Shown here in pieces: positions 1 to 11,192 of a stretch of DNA of 64,000 bases (position 1 is its first letter; each line of letters starts with the position of its first letter). The translations under genes were made by a program, and so were the position numbers. Source of the stretch: Uloborus plumipes. Taxonomy: Eukaryota; Arthropoda; Arachnida; Araneae; Uloboridae. The notes under the pieces were generated by a model. That model saw nothing but the letters and a program-made list of their open reading frames with translations, made no database searches and was not told the origin of the DNA. The DNA is taken from assembly GCA_038373865.1 (NCBI GenBank), contig JAXGGA010003942.1:30992-94991 (forward strand), written 5' to 3'.

Positions 1-280
1 ATTAAAGAATAAATAGATAAAATACAAGAATGCATACTTATCTATGTCTACCAAAAGAGACATGAGGCATCACGAAAATAAATAAATTAATTAATTAAAG
101 GAAAAAAAAAATTACATAAAGAAGTTCAGCCTTGCAATACTGTCTCACTGTTTTCAAATTTCATCAGCCAATTTGTATCGGATAAGAACTTTTTTGGAGG
201 TCACAGTGACCTCCTATTGGGGTGCCACTGCTTGCACCCCCTAACGTGAGTCCTGGCTACGTCCTTGTGCAATGTACATA
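1..280. repeat. Repeat remnant at window edge
   Basis: The stretch around 195-245 (GTCACAGTGACCTCC, GGGGTGCC) closely resembles 15100-15132, so this is probably a decayed dispersed repeat. No open frame, terminal repeat or target duplication is visible. The boundaries are a guess. Confidence 0.3.
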
Positions 281-412
281 AATATCGATCATAATACTGG
301 AAGCTATATTATCTCCATATATCACTATGATAGGTACATCATCAGGAGTTGTTTAATCACTGTTGTCTGTACGCTGTTTGAGCTGCGATTTTTATCTCAG
401 CGTTTTATTGCA

Positions 413-1727
413 CGAGGTGTGTTCAAAAAATAACGGGAATTTTTAAATTGCGCGGGTTTGGAGAGTCCGATTGACAATTTTTTTTTTGTGTTATGTTGGT
501 AGACATACCCTTAAAATAAAACATGAAATTGCCAACTGTTTTCATTGTTACTTTTTCCTTCGCAACAGGTAAGGTTAGAGGTGTTTTATTGGTTTGGCGA
601 TTTTTGTTGGATGAAAGTAATGGAACAAAGAATTTGTGTAAAATTTTGTGTAAAAAATGATATTAAGTGTAACAAAGTTTGTGAAATGTTGATAAAGGCC
701 TATGGGGATTCTGCTATGAGTAAAATAAGAGTTTACGAGTGGTATAAGCGTTTCCAAGATGGCCGTGAAGACGTTGAAGATGATGAACGCACTGGACGCT
801 CGAGCACATCAACAACCGATGAAATCGTGGAAAAAGTGAACGAAATGGTTATGAACGATCGCCGAATCACAATCAGAGAAGTTGCTGATGATGTTGGAAT
901 ATCTATTGGCTCATGCCATCAAATTTTTTCGAAGTGTTTAGGTATGAAACGTGTAGCAGCAAAATTTGTTCCAAAATTGTTGACTTTTGAACAAAAAAAC
1001 GGCGAATGGAAGTTTCTCAGGAGTTACTAAATGAAGTCAACAACGATGCAGAAGAACAGAAACGTGTTTTAACAGGTGACGAAACATCGGTATACGGGTA
1101 TGATATCGAAACTAAGGTCCAATCATCTCAGTAGAAGCACAATGGCTTGCCAAGACCGAAAAAGGCTCGGCAAGTGCGGTCAAATGTGAAGGTTCTACTC
1201 ACTGTGTTTTTTTTATTTTAATGACATAGTGCATCATGAATTCTTGCCACAAGGCCAAACGGTTAACAAGGAGTACTATCTACAAGTTCAACGTGAAGTA
1301 ATCCGTAAAAAAACGCCCAGATTTGTGGAAGGACAAGTCGTTCCGTTTGCACCACGACAATGCACCAGCACACACTTCATTGCTTATTCGTAAATATTTA
1401 GCCAAAAACAATAGTGTAATGATGCCTCAGCCTCTATATTCGCCAGACATGGCCCCGTGTGATTTCTTCTTATTCTCAAAAATAAAAAGAACCCTATAGA
1501 GTCGTCGATTTACAAGCATAGATGACATTAAGACTGCATCGCTGAAAGTGCTAAAGGCTATCCCAAAGATCGAATTTAATAAGCGTTTTGAGGATTGGAA
1601 GAAGCGCTGGCACAAGTGTATGTTATCCAGGGGTGATTACTTTGAAAGTGACAACATTAATGTAGATGAATAAATGAATATTTTTTTCAAAAAATTAAAA
1701 TTCCCGTTATATTTTGAACACACCTCG
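413..1727 (+). mobile_element. Mariner-family DNA transposon (inactive copy)
   Basis: The ends are inverted repeats of about 30 bp: CGAGGTGTGTTCAAAAAATA on the left and the complement, ending GAACACACCTCG, on the right. The length of 1.3 kb is normal for mariner. The interior holds a broken transposase in the same orientation. The TA target duplication is no longer clear at either end, which suggests age. Confidence 0.85.
620..1673 (+). pseudogene. Mariner transposase pseudogene (DD34D)
   Basis: The frame starts at the ATG at 620 (MEQRICVKFCVKND). It contains the paired helix-turn-helix region typical of mariner, with YEWYKRFQDGRE and the RTGRSST linker. It runs to a stop near 1030. The homology then continues in other frames: TGDE for the first aspartate, HDNAPAHTS for the second (about 1352), and YSPDMAPCDFFLF for the third (about 1440). 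Exactly 34 residues separate the second and third aspartates, which defines the mariner DD34D class. At least one frameshift near 1000-1030 and in-frame stops near 1130 make it non-functional. The end at TAA 1671-1673 is where the last homologous frame closes. In life this enzyme would cut and paste the element by binding its terminal repeats. Confidence 0.8.
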
Positions 1728-3034
1728 AATTTTGGAAGTGAGTACGTCCTTACCGTTGTGATTACGGTGTTTCATACGATTTGTCAATCTGATGTGGACG
1801 TTTCGGCAATTGTTAATTAATAACTTCTAAACAGTTCTAAATAAAATTTCTGCCTTTTTAAAAGGATCAAGTTATCTATTCTTTGAATAAATGTGGAATA
1901 AAAGAGAACTAGTAGCAATTAGGGATGGACCGGATAGTGATTTTGCCGGATACCGGATATCGGATATCCGGTGGCTCATCACACACCGGATACCGGATAT
2001 CCTGCGGATATCCGGCATCACAATTACATTGCATGTTTGCTTATTTTTATGTAATGCAGCTTCAAAACAATAAATCAAAGTTGTTTCTCGCATAATTTCT
2101 TTAAGAACATGTTAAATACATTTAAATTAATTTTTAAAGCCTCTATTTTATTTGTACAGGAGTAGCGCTACATATGAAATGAAACACTAGCATATTGTGA
2201 TTTCTTTCTAAATTATGTATTTTTATCAAAATAGACGAAACTTTAAAAGATTGAATTAAATATTTCTGTATATACTCAAAGTTTAAACTTTTAATTATTC
2301 TTAGTTTAAATTTTAAAGCTTTTCTGTTTCAATATCATTTCAATAGGTTTCTACGTAAATGATACAGTTATTAAATATTTCACCAATATTTAAAAAAAAA
2401 GAAAGAAACAAAGAAAGAAAAAAAGGAAAAAAAACTAAGCTCAGATAAACTTTTTTTTTTTTTTTTTTCAAATTGATACATATTTTATTAGAATTTTATG
2501 AATTTAAACTTCATTACAAAGTAACACATTTTCTTATTTCTAATTTTGCAATAATATAAAGCAAAATTTTGCTTTGAAATTCTTTTTTTTAAAGAATAAT
2601 ATGCATGTAATTTTTCTAACATACAAGTTAAAGAAGAAAATATTAAAACAGGACCAGTGTGTTAAATAATACTAATAATAATCAGTTAACAAATTTTATA
2701 TAACTCCAAAAAACAAAGGAACATGTTTTCTGAAGATTCAAATCAGCAGTTTAAATATACTTTTAAGAGGTATGCTAAAGTTGTTCACTTTTTAAAAAAC
2801 AAATGAGTAAACTTTACTTAAATAATCAACTTGAAATTTTACTTTAGTTCCAAAAAAATAAGATACACATTCTTAAAAGTGGCAAATTATCATTTTAAAT
2901 ACATTAAGGGTCATGCTAAACATATTCACTTTTTTAAAAACAAATTAATAAACTAATTCTTAAACGATTACCTCGAAATTCAACTTCATTTTGAAAAAAT
3001 AAAGATACATTCCGAGATGCAAATGTTATATTTA

Positions 3035-3903
3035 TGGGTTATTCCAGCCAAAATGGTACAAATCATGTCTGAAATTGTCGAGTTAAGTTTATCAAATGAA
3101 GTAATTTTCGCCAACTAATCAGTGTTTTAAAAATTATTCTCTGTTTATTTGTGCATAATAAAGTGTAAATGGCTTGTATATATGAGTCATTCATTAAGGG
3201 TTTTGAATAGTTCGACCACTTTTGTTACAGAGGAGATAAATGAGGTTTGAAAAATATATTTCTAATCGTAAAGAAAAGTTAATTACAGAACAAGTATAAA
3301 ATGAACTAAGCATCCTAAAACTAATTCTGTCTGCAATTTCAAGAAAAAATATTTTTTGCACTATTAATGTGACTGTAACAGAGTGGACATCCCACAGTGC
3401 AAATTAACTATCATCAGCAAAGAATTTTAGGCTTATCTTAGTTACTGATTATATAATTCAATGTATCAAAGTAATCAAAGCAGATAACATTACTTGTACT
3501 TATTAAAAAAAATATCACATTGAATGCGATTGCTTATTTTATTTCTGAAAGGCTTGTAACAGAGTGGACAGTTTGAAACATAAAAAAAATCTAGGAACAA
3601 AGATAAATAGGTGTTTTTCCAAGATTTTTTTGTTTACATACATAAAAATCAGCAGAAAGGGTGTCAGAAGCATTTTTTGTGCTGTGCATTGCAAATGATT
3701 TTGTTGTTGCATTTCAGCTTAATCTTAAATTGCATTTTAAGTCCTAGCAATTTGAAATGCCTAAATAAGTAATACTTGGTTACACACAATTAGATGGAGA
3801 ACAAATAAAAAAAAAATAATTAATTGGTGGTAAACATTAAAATTAATTCCCAAAATTCTGAAGTATCGGGACTGATTTGTACCATTTTCGCTGAAATGAC
3901 CGA
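3035..3903. mobile_element. TA-flanked MITE, copy A (TGGGTCATTCCAGC family)
   Basis: Terminal inverted repeats TGGGTTATTCCAGCCAAAAT and the complement ending CGCTGAAATGACCGA are flanked by TA on both sides, as in Tc1/mariner insertions. The interior shares TGTAACAGAGTGGACA and GGCTTGTAACAGAG with copy B at 57632-58578. It has no open frame. It lies inside the hAT-like element at 1920-5206, so it inserted later than that element. Confidence 0.8.
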
Positions 3904-4041
3904 TATATTATCATTATTATTTAAAATTATTCTAAACATGTTCACTTTAAAAAATAAATTAATAAACTTATATCTAAAAAGTTTTACTTAAATTCTAAAA
4001 GACAAAATACACTTTCTAGATGCAAATTAACATCTTAAATA

Positions 4042-4218
4042 CAGTCAAGTCTCAATAGCTCATAGTCCCAAGGGAACGGCTAAAAACTTAGAGTTATTGA
4101 TAGTTCGAGTTACAAGCAGTTCCTACCGTCTTTTCAAGAATTTGGGACCAAATGAAAACTTTGAAATAAAGGTATATTTGAGTTTATAAAGCTTTGAGTT
4201 ATCGAAACTCGATTGAAT
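4042..4218. mobile_element. Short pogo/Tigger-like MITE
   Basis: The left end is TA then CAGTCAAGTCTCAATAGCTC. The right end, GAGTTATCGAAACTCGATTG, is an imperfect inverted match. ACAGT-type ends with a TA target are typical of pogo-derived MITEs. The match is decayed, so the right boundary is approximate. Confidence 0.4.
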
Positions 4219-5218
4219 GTTATTGAGGGTCATGCTCAACATGTTCTCGAGGAGTTACGGAGCGGCGTGACAGACGTGAAAAGATTCTAATAGCAGAGAA
4301 ATATCTTTTCTGAAAGGAAGGTATTACAAAAAGAAAGAACGAAACAAAGTGCAAAATTCAAAATTTCTTTACACACATATAAACTCTTTCAAAAAAAAAG
4401 CATGGTTTTAAGTTGCGACGATTCATGGGGACAGATGTTTTCATTATCTAAAAGAAAACTTTCGTCAATGTTAGATAGGTTATTTAGTGTATGTTATTTT
4501 CAATTATAATAAAGCAATAATAGTGGCAAAGTAAAAAATGTCTAATTACAACATCATTGGGTGTTAATAGATCGCAATTTTTGTTAGAAGCACAAAAACT
4601 AAAAATAAAAGATTTCAATAAATAAAATAATTTGAGAATTTATATTAAAAGCTACTGCGATTAATTTTTATGAACTAACGATATGATCGTAAGTTTTTTT
4701 CAAACTTTTGTCGCACATTAATCCTTGAAGGTTTGTAGCCTTTTCTTTCTAAATATTTTAACTAAAATATTTTTGAAAAGCTGAAGACAATCATATTTTA
4801 TCTGGCAATTGTGAAAAATCAAATATGCAGAATGCTTCCATGTCCAGTACACAGTCGGAGGAATAACACAATTTTTGTTTTAGAAGCAAAAATTGGTAAA
4901 AAGGAAAGATGAAAAGTAATTACATCATCTAAAAGGTTTATCAAACAATGAAATTTTTAACTAAGATTTTTATAAAAAAGGAAATATTTAATTAGGTCCT
5001 CACATCATACCGGATAACCCTCACATCAATTCCGGATATTCCCCACATCAATACCGGATACTTAGCCGGATATCCTGCAAAAAATCTTCCGGATATCCGT
5101 ATCCGGGGCGGTCAACCGGATCGGATATCCGGAAGTACCGGATACTTAAAATATCAGCCGGATAGGCCGGATACCGGATAGTTACCGGATATCCGGTCCA
5201 TCCCTAGTAGCAATTTAC

Positions 5219-5309
5219 TTACACTTTTGCCAATAGCTGTAAAGTAGTGCATGGACTGGTTCCGCTGCTTCCTCTTGGCAAAGACTGCACATGATGTCGG
5301 AGTTCATCA
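5219..5309 (-). CDS. Secreted-protein gene, probable exon 3 (C-terminal end)
   Basis: A strong acceptor (TTATTTTTTACAG) precedes 5309. The upstream exon at 8303-8661 ends with two bases of a codon, so splicing here gives F125-D-E-L-R-H-H-V and runs to a TAA at 5219-5221, for a total of 154 residues with a fourth cysteine at 145. A perfect donor GTAAGT overlaps that stop (exon end 5223), so the exon may instead splice onward to sequence outside the window. A different frame of the same exon (starting MNSDIMCSLC) also looks protein-like and would be used if an unseen intermediate exon changed the phase. The hAT-like element at 1920-5206 sits immediately downstream, with its target duplication at 5207-5214. 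Confidence 0.5.
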
Positions 5310-5352
5310 CTGTAAAAAATAATTAAATTTAATTTAAAAAAACTAAAAAATA

Positions 5353-5551
5353 CGCTTTTAGACTTAATCAAACTAACATGCACATAAGTGCGTGTTAGTC
5401 ATGCATCAAAATGAAGCATAGTTTAGCTTTTAGTGTTAATAATAGTATTAAATTTATTACTTTTATCTTTGCAAAGAACGTGAATTTTACCTTTTATTCA
5501 GAGTTACATACATACGGATAAACAAACCCACGTGTCAAACTAACAAAAGCG
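5353..5551. mobile_element. TA-flanked MITE (CGCTTTTA family), solo copy
   Basis: The ends CGCTTTTAGACTT and its rough complement CTAACAAAAGCG lie between TA dinucleotides. The right half (TTTGCAAAGAACGTGAATTT, TTTATTCAGAGTTACATACATAC) matches 41118-41226, where a second copy was split by a Helitron. Confidence 0.6.
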
Positions 5552-5599
5552 TATTAAAAAAAAATCAATTATTTTATACTAAACTAAACTCAGTGTTAC

Positions 5600-5830
5600 A
5601 ACAGTCCATGGGAGCCAAATTAGGATTAGTTCCGATTAGGTGAACAGCCGAACACGGAACCCTCAATGTTTAGTTCCCAAACGCACAGTACTATTTTTAT
5701 CGATTGTTACAAAAGGGATGAAGAGCTAAGCCGACCGTGCCCAGCCAGCACGGGTATCGAACCCAGGTCTGCAGTGTGTGGAATGACCACAAAGCCATTG
5801 AGCTTGGATTAGTTTGTAGAACATTCGAGC
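5600..5830 (-). repeat. tRNA-derived SINE, minus strand
   Basis: On the minus strand the sequence reads TGGCTTTGTGGTCA (A-box-like), followed about 30 bases later by GGGTTCGATACCCG, a near-perfect RNA polymerase III B box with its T-loop. No mature tRNA can be folded around it, so it is a SINE head and not a tRNA gene. The 3' boundary was not resolved. Confidence 0.5.
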
Positions 5831-6161
5831 AGATCTGAAAGGTGAATTTTGTGCAACTATTAGCTGCTATAAATTTAACTTAAAGGAAGTATATGAACAG
5901 AAGAACATCGTTTATCCAGCCTTCGTTCATCCGGATCTCTGGATAATCGAGATCAAAGTTGCAATCTCTGGGCACAATAGCCTTGCAAGAATTACAGGAA
6001 AATGAAATGTTGAGTATTTGCGTACAATTCTGCATCAGCCTTATCCTTTGCCTCATTAACTATTAGGATCTCTTCTGGTAAAAGAGGATGGTACTAAGCT
6101 CAGATGTAAGTATTCGTGGAAGGTTCTTGATTTATTTCGGAATAGTGACTGGCATTGATTA

Positions 6162-6883
6162 CAGTGGCGTAGGAACTTTGTAAAAATAGGGGGAGCCCGG
6201 TGCGGCGCAATGCCAGATATTGGCACTTTCTTGGGGGGAGAGGGTGCGAAGACACACTTTTCACTCTTTACGCACAAGCTCAACTTTAAAGTCAATTTTC
6301 GAATTGACATTTTTTGTGAATAAAAGTAATTTAAAAGCATTACTAATATTTCTTTCGTCAGAAAGACAAGTTCAAGTACACTTTTACATTTTCAATATGA
6401 ACTTAGTTTTAGATGTAATATTTGCTCAGAAATAGGAAGTCTCAAACTTCTCTCCCGGAAAAATTTCCAAATGGTAATTTTAAAACAATGACTTTAGAAG
6501 ATTTTTGGTGACTTTAGAGGATAGAAAAATTTCAAATAAAAGTCTTAAACGCGAGTTGAAGGCCATCTTTGGTCACATTAGAGGCAGGAACTGGGGTTGC
6601 AAAATCATCCCGGACAATTTTTCTAAATTGTAGGTTTAAAAACGTAATTTTGGATGATTTTTGATAATGTTGAGAATATGTGAAGTTCCTGAGGATGGAA
6701 CAGTTCTCAAAAAAACTCGTTTGTTCCCATTTAATTTGCACAGTACTGTGAACACATTTTTGAAAACAGGTTTGAGGTAAAAAAATGTGCTACAAAAATT
6801 GTAGTAAGAAAATTTTTCCGGGGAGCTGAGATATTCCAGGGGGAGCTCGAGCTCCCCCAGCTCCCCCGGTTCCTACGCCTCTG
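6162..6883. mobile_element. hAT-like MITE (CAGTGGCGTAGGAAC ends)
   Basis: The element starts CAGTGGCGTAGGAAC and ends GGTTCCTACGCCTCTG. It is flanked by ATTGATTA and CTTGATTA, an 8-bp target duplication with one mismatch. The interior has G-rich runs (GGGGGAGC) near both ends and no coding capacity. Confidence 0.8.
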
Positions 6884-7214
6884 CTTGATTAGAAAGATTT
6901 CTGATTTGTTTTGCAAGAAGAAGGATGTCAATGGCGCCGAAGGAATTAGTGGCGCACAAAGGATTGTTTTCTGGGAGGGGCTAAGTAGCCCTCCTTTGAA
7001 AAATTTTCAAACTTGAAGTCCTGGAGAACAAAAAAAAAAAAAACTGAAGTTATTTTTCGGTGAAATTAAGAAGGGTGTTGGGGGCTATCTTTCGGCAAAT
7101 TTCTAAAAGTAAAGTTCGAAAAATATAATTTTAAGCTCTTTGGTTTAATCAAGAGGGTTCATTTCATGCTTCTGGGAGAGGCTTAAGCCCCTTAGCTCCC
7201 CCCGTGCGTGTACC

Positions 7215-7485
7215 ACTACCAACAATTTTCGGCTCCCAGTTTCCATAACATGGAGGCACATGGTCTCTTTCCGATGCGAAACTGTACAAGAGATTTAATT
7301 TTGTCGAGAATATTCAAAATCCAAAGGAGTACCCAAGGGATCTTTAACATGCCACGTAATCATACAACATGGGCAATGGCAATATTCTGCACGTCGAAAA
7401 GCTACCGATTGAGCCACCACGAGTTAAAACCCGTGTCCAAGGGTAGAAGACCAACACCTTTCTATCACGGCACCCAAGTCGACTT
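7215..7485 (-). repeat. tRNA-derived SINE of a second type, minus strand
   Basis: The minus strand carries GTGGCTCAATCGGTAGC, a good A box in a D-arm context. Downstream is TGGCATGTTAAAGATCCCTT, a body motif common in invertebrate SINEs (recognised from general knowledge, not searched). It abuts the foldback element at 7498-8228. Confidence 0.45.
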
Positions 7486-7497
7486 GCTATTAATATA

Positions 7498-8228
7498 CGT
7501 AGGGGTGCTGAAAAGTTCCTGGCTTTGCACCCCTCAAGTTGTAATATTAAAAAAAAAAATGTTACCATAAGAAAGTTTGTTTTCTTATTATATTACTGAA
7601 AAAATGTAAGCTGTTCCCCACACTATTAGCTATTTCAGATTTGAGGTAGAAGATAAGATGGCAGAGGCTTAAGCAAGTTTCACAACTGCGCAGTTGGGGA
7701 ACGTCATGAAGTTCTTGTTTTTCCAAAGAAAGTCCGCACAGGACACTTACACTCAACTAGGCGAGTGTCACAGATACTATACTAGAATGCAGCTTAACTT
7801 GGCACTGACGTCACTACGGGCGGAGCCAATAAGAGCTCACAAGCAGTCAGCGATCTCTCTTATTCGCCAAGTAGGATGTGACGTTTTATCTAGCTTGTTT
7901 TTTGTAGGCTAACGTCACGCAAACGTCACGCTGTTTTTGTTAAGAAACGTTCCTTTTCTTTTATAGGTGAGAACAGGACTGCTCTTTTTTGTGAGAAACA
8001 AAAACTTCATAACCCTCTTCAACTTCACAGTCGTGAAACTTGCTTGAGCCTCTGCCATATTATCTTCCACATCAAATTTAAAATAGCTAATAGAGTGGAG
8101 AACAACTTACATTTTTACAGTAATTTACAAAAAAAAAAAAAAAAAACTTTCTTAAAATAACTTTTTTTTTTTTTTTGAAATTTGCAACTTGAGCGGTGCA
8201 ATGTCAATAACTTTTCAGAATCCCCTCG
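7498..8228. mobile_element. Foldback Tc/mariner-like MITE
   Basis: The ends CGTAGGGGTGCTGAAAAGTT and AACTTTTCAGAATCCCCTCG are inverted and flanked by TA. Longer inverted arms run inside: 7565-7680 pairs with about 8028-8155, including GCAGAGGCTTAAGCAAGTTT against AAACTTGCTTGAGCCTCTGC. The loop carries a full CRE palindrome TGACGTCA (7806-7813) and AGCCAATAAG. There is no coding frame. It lies in an intron of the secreted-protein gene. Confidence 0.75.
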
Positions 8229-8302
8229 TATATGTATTTGGTGTTGAGTTTCTGAGTTTGCAAACAACATTAATAAATTTCAACACATGACGCGATACTC
8301 AC

Positions 8303-8661
8303 AACTTATCGTCGAAATCCTTGTATTTGGAGAAGCAGCTGGAGTAGTGGAGGCCAAACCGGACTTGACATTCCTCCCTGTCGTCGTGGAGGCCATCAGT
8401 AACCGGCTGGGGCACCTGCGGCCTCCTGCGAGGAGGTCTCTGGAACGGATATCCGTCCACGATCCCGTCGTCCTCCTCCGGATATTGCCCCTGGGGGCGC
8501 TGGTCCCTGCAGCCCCTGACGGCAGTTGCCCCGGTCAGCAGGGGGTGGTTGGAAAGGTAGGTGGCAGCCTCGCTCTTGGCCTCCCTCGGCTGGGAGGTGT
8601 CGGTCTCGGTGACCTCCTGCAGGAAGCTGGTGCCCATCAGGAGAGAGGAAAGCAGAAGAAC
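8303..8661 (-). CDS. Secreted-protein gene, exon 2 (main coding exon)
   Basis: This is an unusually GC-rich island with a clean acceptor (TTTTTCCAG) and donor (GTGAGT). It encodes residues 6-124 if joined in phase to the MNATF exon at 14272-14286. The joined start gives a textbook signal peptide, MNATFVLLLSSLLMGTSFLQ, with cleavage expected near residue 17-20. The mature part is hydrophilic: an acidic stretch (YPEEDDGIVDGYP), a proline/arginine-rich basic segment (QRPPRRRPQVPQP, residues 79-91) that could be a proprotein cleavage site, and cysteines at 56, 103 and 114 in a C-x10-C pair (ECQVRF...SSCF). It ends KYKDFDDK plus two bases. I do not recognise the family; a peptide-hormone-like or other small secreted factor is possible. 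A frame on the opposite strand over the same bases is a shadow caused by the GC content. Confidence 0.7.
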
Positions 8662-9334
8662 CTGGAAAAAGGCGGGAAGGTGAGGTGTTAGCCGCTTTCG
8701 CAAGGCACTTCAATGACCCGCACATCTCTGCTCCTACTCGGAAAGAAACCGGTCTCAAATTTTCATGTTCACATGTGAAAGCGCTGATGTTTCAGGAAAT
8801 GGATAAACCTAAGGCTACTCTAGGGGCTCTAGTTTTACCCAACGCCGTAAACAAGCGTACAAACTATATTCTGGGTAAAAGAAACTCGGAAAAATTCCAG
8901 TTGGAAGCAGAAAGCAAGCAAGTCCGCATATTAGGGGGCAAGGGCTGGACGTTACTGAGAGTCATTAAGAGACAGAATTGCGATGTCACTAGGGGACCAA
9001 TTAATCCCTTAAGTGACGGGCCTGGTCTGGAACCTACCTTCCAACAATGAAAAATTTTAATGCTAACGGGCACAGGAGAACTCGGTTGCTGTTCCTTTTT
9101 GACTTTCTTTTACGTAGTAAAGGAAGTATTGTGATCGCGAAAAAAAAAAAAAAAAATCACATAAATTTGGGTCTAAATTTTGATTTTGCTCACCCCCGAA
9201 TGAATGTAGAGTAGTGTTTTCGACCTGTCAGCACGTGCATATGTACCTACCAACACATAACTAGACAAAAAAATCCTTTTCAACCGCTCCCGAGTTGATC
9301 ACGACGAGTTTTCTCGTGACGTCTGTATGCACGT

Positions 9335-9971
9335 TAGGGTGGGGCGAAAAATAAAAAGTTTTTCAGATCAACTTCTAATAGTTGCCAAAAGTTGTCTTTG
9401 GTGATAGTTAGCTTTTGTGCAAAATTTGAGAAAAATCGGTTAATATCTTCAGGGGGCGCTGCGATCGCAAAGTTTTACCATAGCTTTGTTATGGATTTTA
9501 TGGTTAAAATCTCAAAAATAATGCCTTTAGCTAGTCTCTTTGCGTTTTTTTTACTCAAAAGATGTTTTCATGCATTAAAAGCATATGAAATGAATCACAA
9601 ACATTATTTAATATGATATATTTATATTAAAAAAAAAAATCACTTTTTTTCAGGTTTTTGTTTCTTTTTAAATGCTTGAAATATAAATATATCATATAAA
9701 ATATTTTTTTGTGAGTTATTTCATATGCTTTGAATGCATGAATATATCTTATGAGTAAAAAAATGCAATGATTAGCTAACGGCATTGTTTTTCATATTTT
9801 AATCATAAAATCCCTATAAAAGCTATGATAAAACTTTGCGATCGCAGCGCCCCCTGAAGATATTAACCGATTTTTCTCAAATTTTGCACAAAAACTAACT
9901 ATCGCCAGAGACAATTTTTGCCAACTATTAGAAGTTGATCTGAAAAACTTTTTACTTTTCACCCCACCCTA
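9335..9971. mobile_element. Palindromic hAT-type MITE with exact 8-bp target duplication
   Basis: The element runs from TAGGGTGGGGCGAAAA to CACCCCACCCTA. It is flanked by ATGCACGT at 9327-9334 and 9972-9979, a perfect duplication. The two halves are inverted copies for about 250 bp each (for example CAGGGGGCGCTGCGATCGCA against TGCGATCGCAGCGCCCCCTG). It interrupts an older repeat whose halves meet at CTGTATGCACGTATGTATGT. Confidence 0.85.
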
Positions 9972-10059
9972 ATGCACGTATGTATGTGTGTATGTCGCAT
10001 AGCTCAAAAACTATATGCCGTAGAAACTTTTAGTTTAGTATATAGTCTCTCAGGGGGTC

Positions 10060-10490
10060 ATGTTGTGCACCTCCCCTTGTGGTTGCATTCGAATGCTCCC
10101 AAGTGGGTGTTTTACTCCTTTTTTGGGGCAAATCAGTGTTAATTTCAAGGCAGACTTACGTGATATGAATTGGCTTGACCACTGGGCGATATATCGCCAA
10201 GCTTTTGGTCGCCAAGTGTTTGATGCTAACTTGAAAAAAATTTTTTTTTGAATTTGGGTTCTGTTTGGCGATATTTTGCGAAAAATCCACTGAATGATGT
10301 TAAAATCAGCGATATTTAGAAAATTGATCATTGTAAAATATTTTTTTGCATTGTTTCGTGGCAAACTAGGGGTGTAGATGTTTGAATTGTTATCTTGGTA
10401 GCTACAAGCACTATTTTAACACTTAAGGCATCTACTAAGAAATTTACACGTAAAAGGAAGTTGTGTAGGGTCCATACCAGATTTTTTTAT
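10060..10490 (+). repeat. Dispersed repeat block, copy 1
   Basis: About 430 bp align colinearly with 13190-13640. Shared words include GGTTGCATTCGAATG, GATATGAATTGG, CGCCAAGCTTTTGGT and ACACGTAAAAGGAAGT. It contains several GGCGATAT...TCGCCAAG hairpins. The other copy lies inside a Helitron, so this is probably also Helitron-derived sequence, although no terminus is visible here. Confidence 0.6.
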
Positions 10491-11192
10491 TCATATTTTT
10501 TTATTTAATTAATAAATTTATTTAATTTTTTTGATAAATTTAATTTAATCGTGGAAATTATATCTAATTTCATATTTTTAAAGCATGAACATGCGTTCTG
10601 AAGGATGTAAGGGTTCCTGCATTTTTTTTTTTTTTTTTTTGAAACTAAGCTCTGACGAGGAAGGTAAAAGAGCGCCGCTCCTAACCCAAGAGGTTTACTT
10701 ACACAGTTGTCACTAATTTAATCCATCTTTGTTTAGAATGGTCACGCACACTTCGCAATAAATATCTACGCTGGCGCTAAACTCGGAAAAGAACAGATTT
10801 CGCATCATAAGCGCAGCTGTGATAATGCACTAGTACGTCACAATGTACGCTCTTTCGCCATAAATATACGTGTCGTAAAGAAAAGCACGATTTCGTCATT
10901 TAATGGCGTCTGTGTTTTCGTACGTCTCTTTGCTCATGTGGATTTTTGGAATGCTTTCGTTATGGACGAATGGGTGAAATTTAAAAACAGTATTTTGCTT
11001 TGGAAAAACGCGCCTCCATGTGTTTGATCAAAAAGAAACTTTTTCAAAATTAAAAAAGATATATTTCCTGTTTCAAATGACCATATAATTTTGTACTTAG
11101 GTAAAATATGTCACCATTAGCCACCTTGTGGCGATAACTCAATTTGTTAAAAAGTGCTCAAGTTGTTAACTCAAGTTGTTAAAAAGTGCAGA

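Larger units (their letters stand above)
1920..5206. mobile_element. Non-autonomous hAT-like element with CCGGATATCC-rich ends
   Basis: The element begins TAGGGATGGACCGGAT and ends ATCCGGTCCATCCCTA. It is flanked by a perfect 8-bp duplication GTAGCAAT (1912-1919 and 5207-5214), the hAT signature. The first ~90 bp and last ~210 bp are packed with variants of CCGGATATCCGG in both orientations. Such subterminal arrays are known transposase-binding regions in hAT elements; that they do this here is inferred. No transposase frame is present, so it would depend on an enzyme supplied in trans. Two other elements sit inside it (3035-3903 and 4042-4218). Confidence 0.85.

Noticed and set aside
8287..8691. 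134-residue open frame on the plus strand opposite the secreted-protein exon
   Set aside because: It lacks good splice or start context, and the minus strand has a signal peptide with exact splice sites; GC-rich codons on one strand leave the other open.
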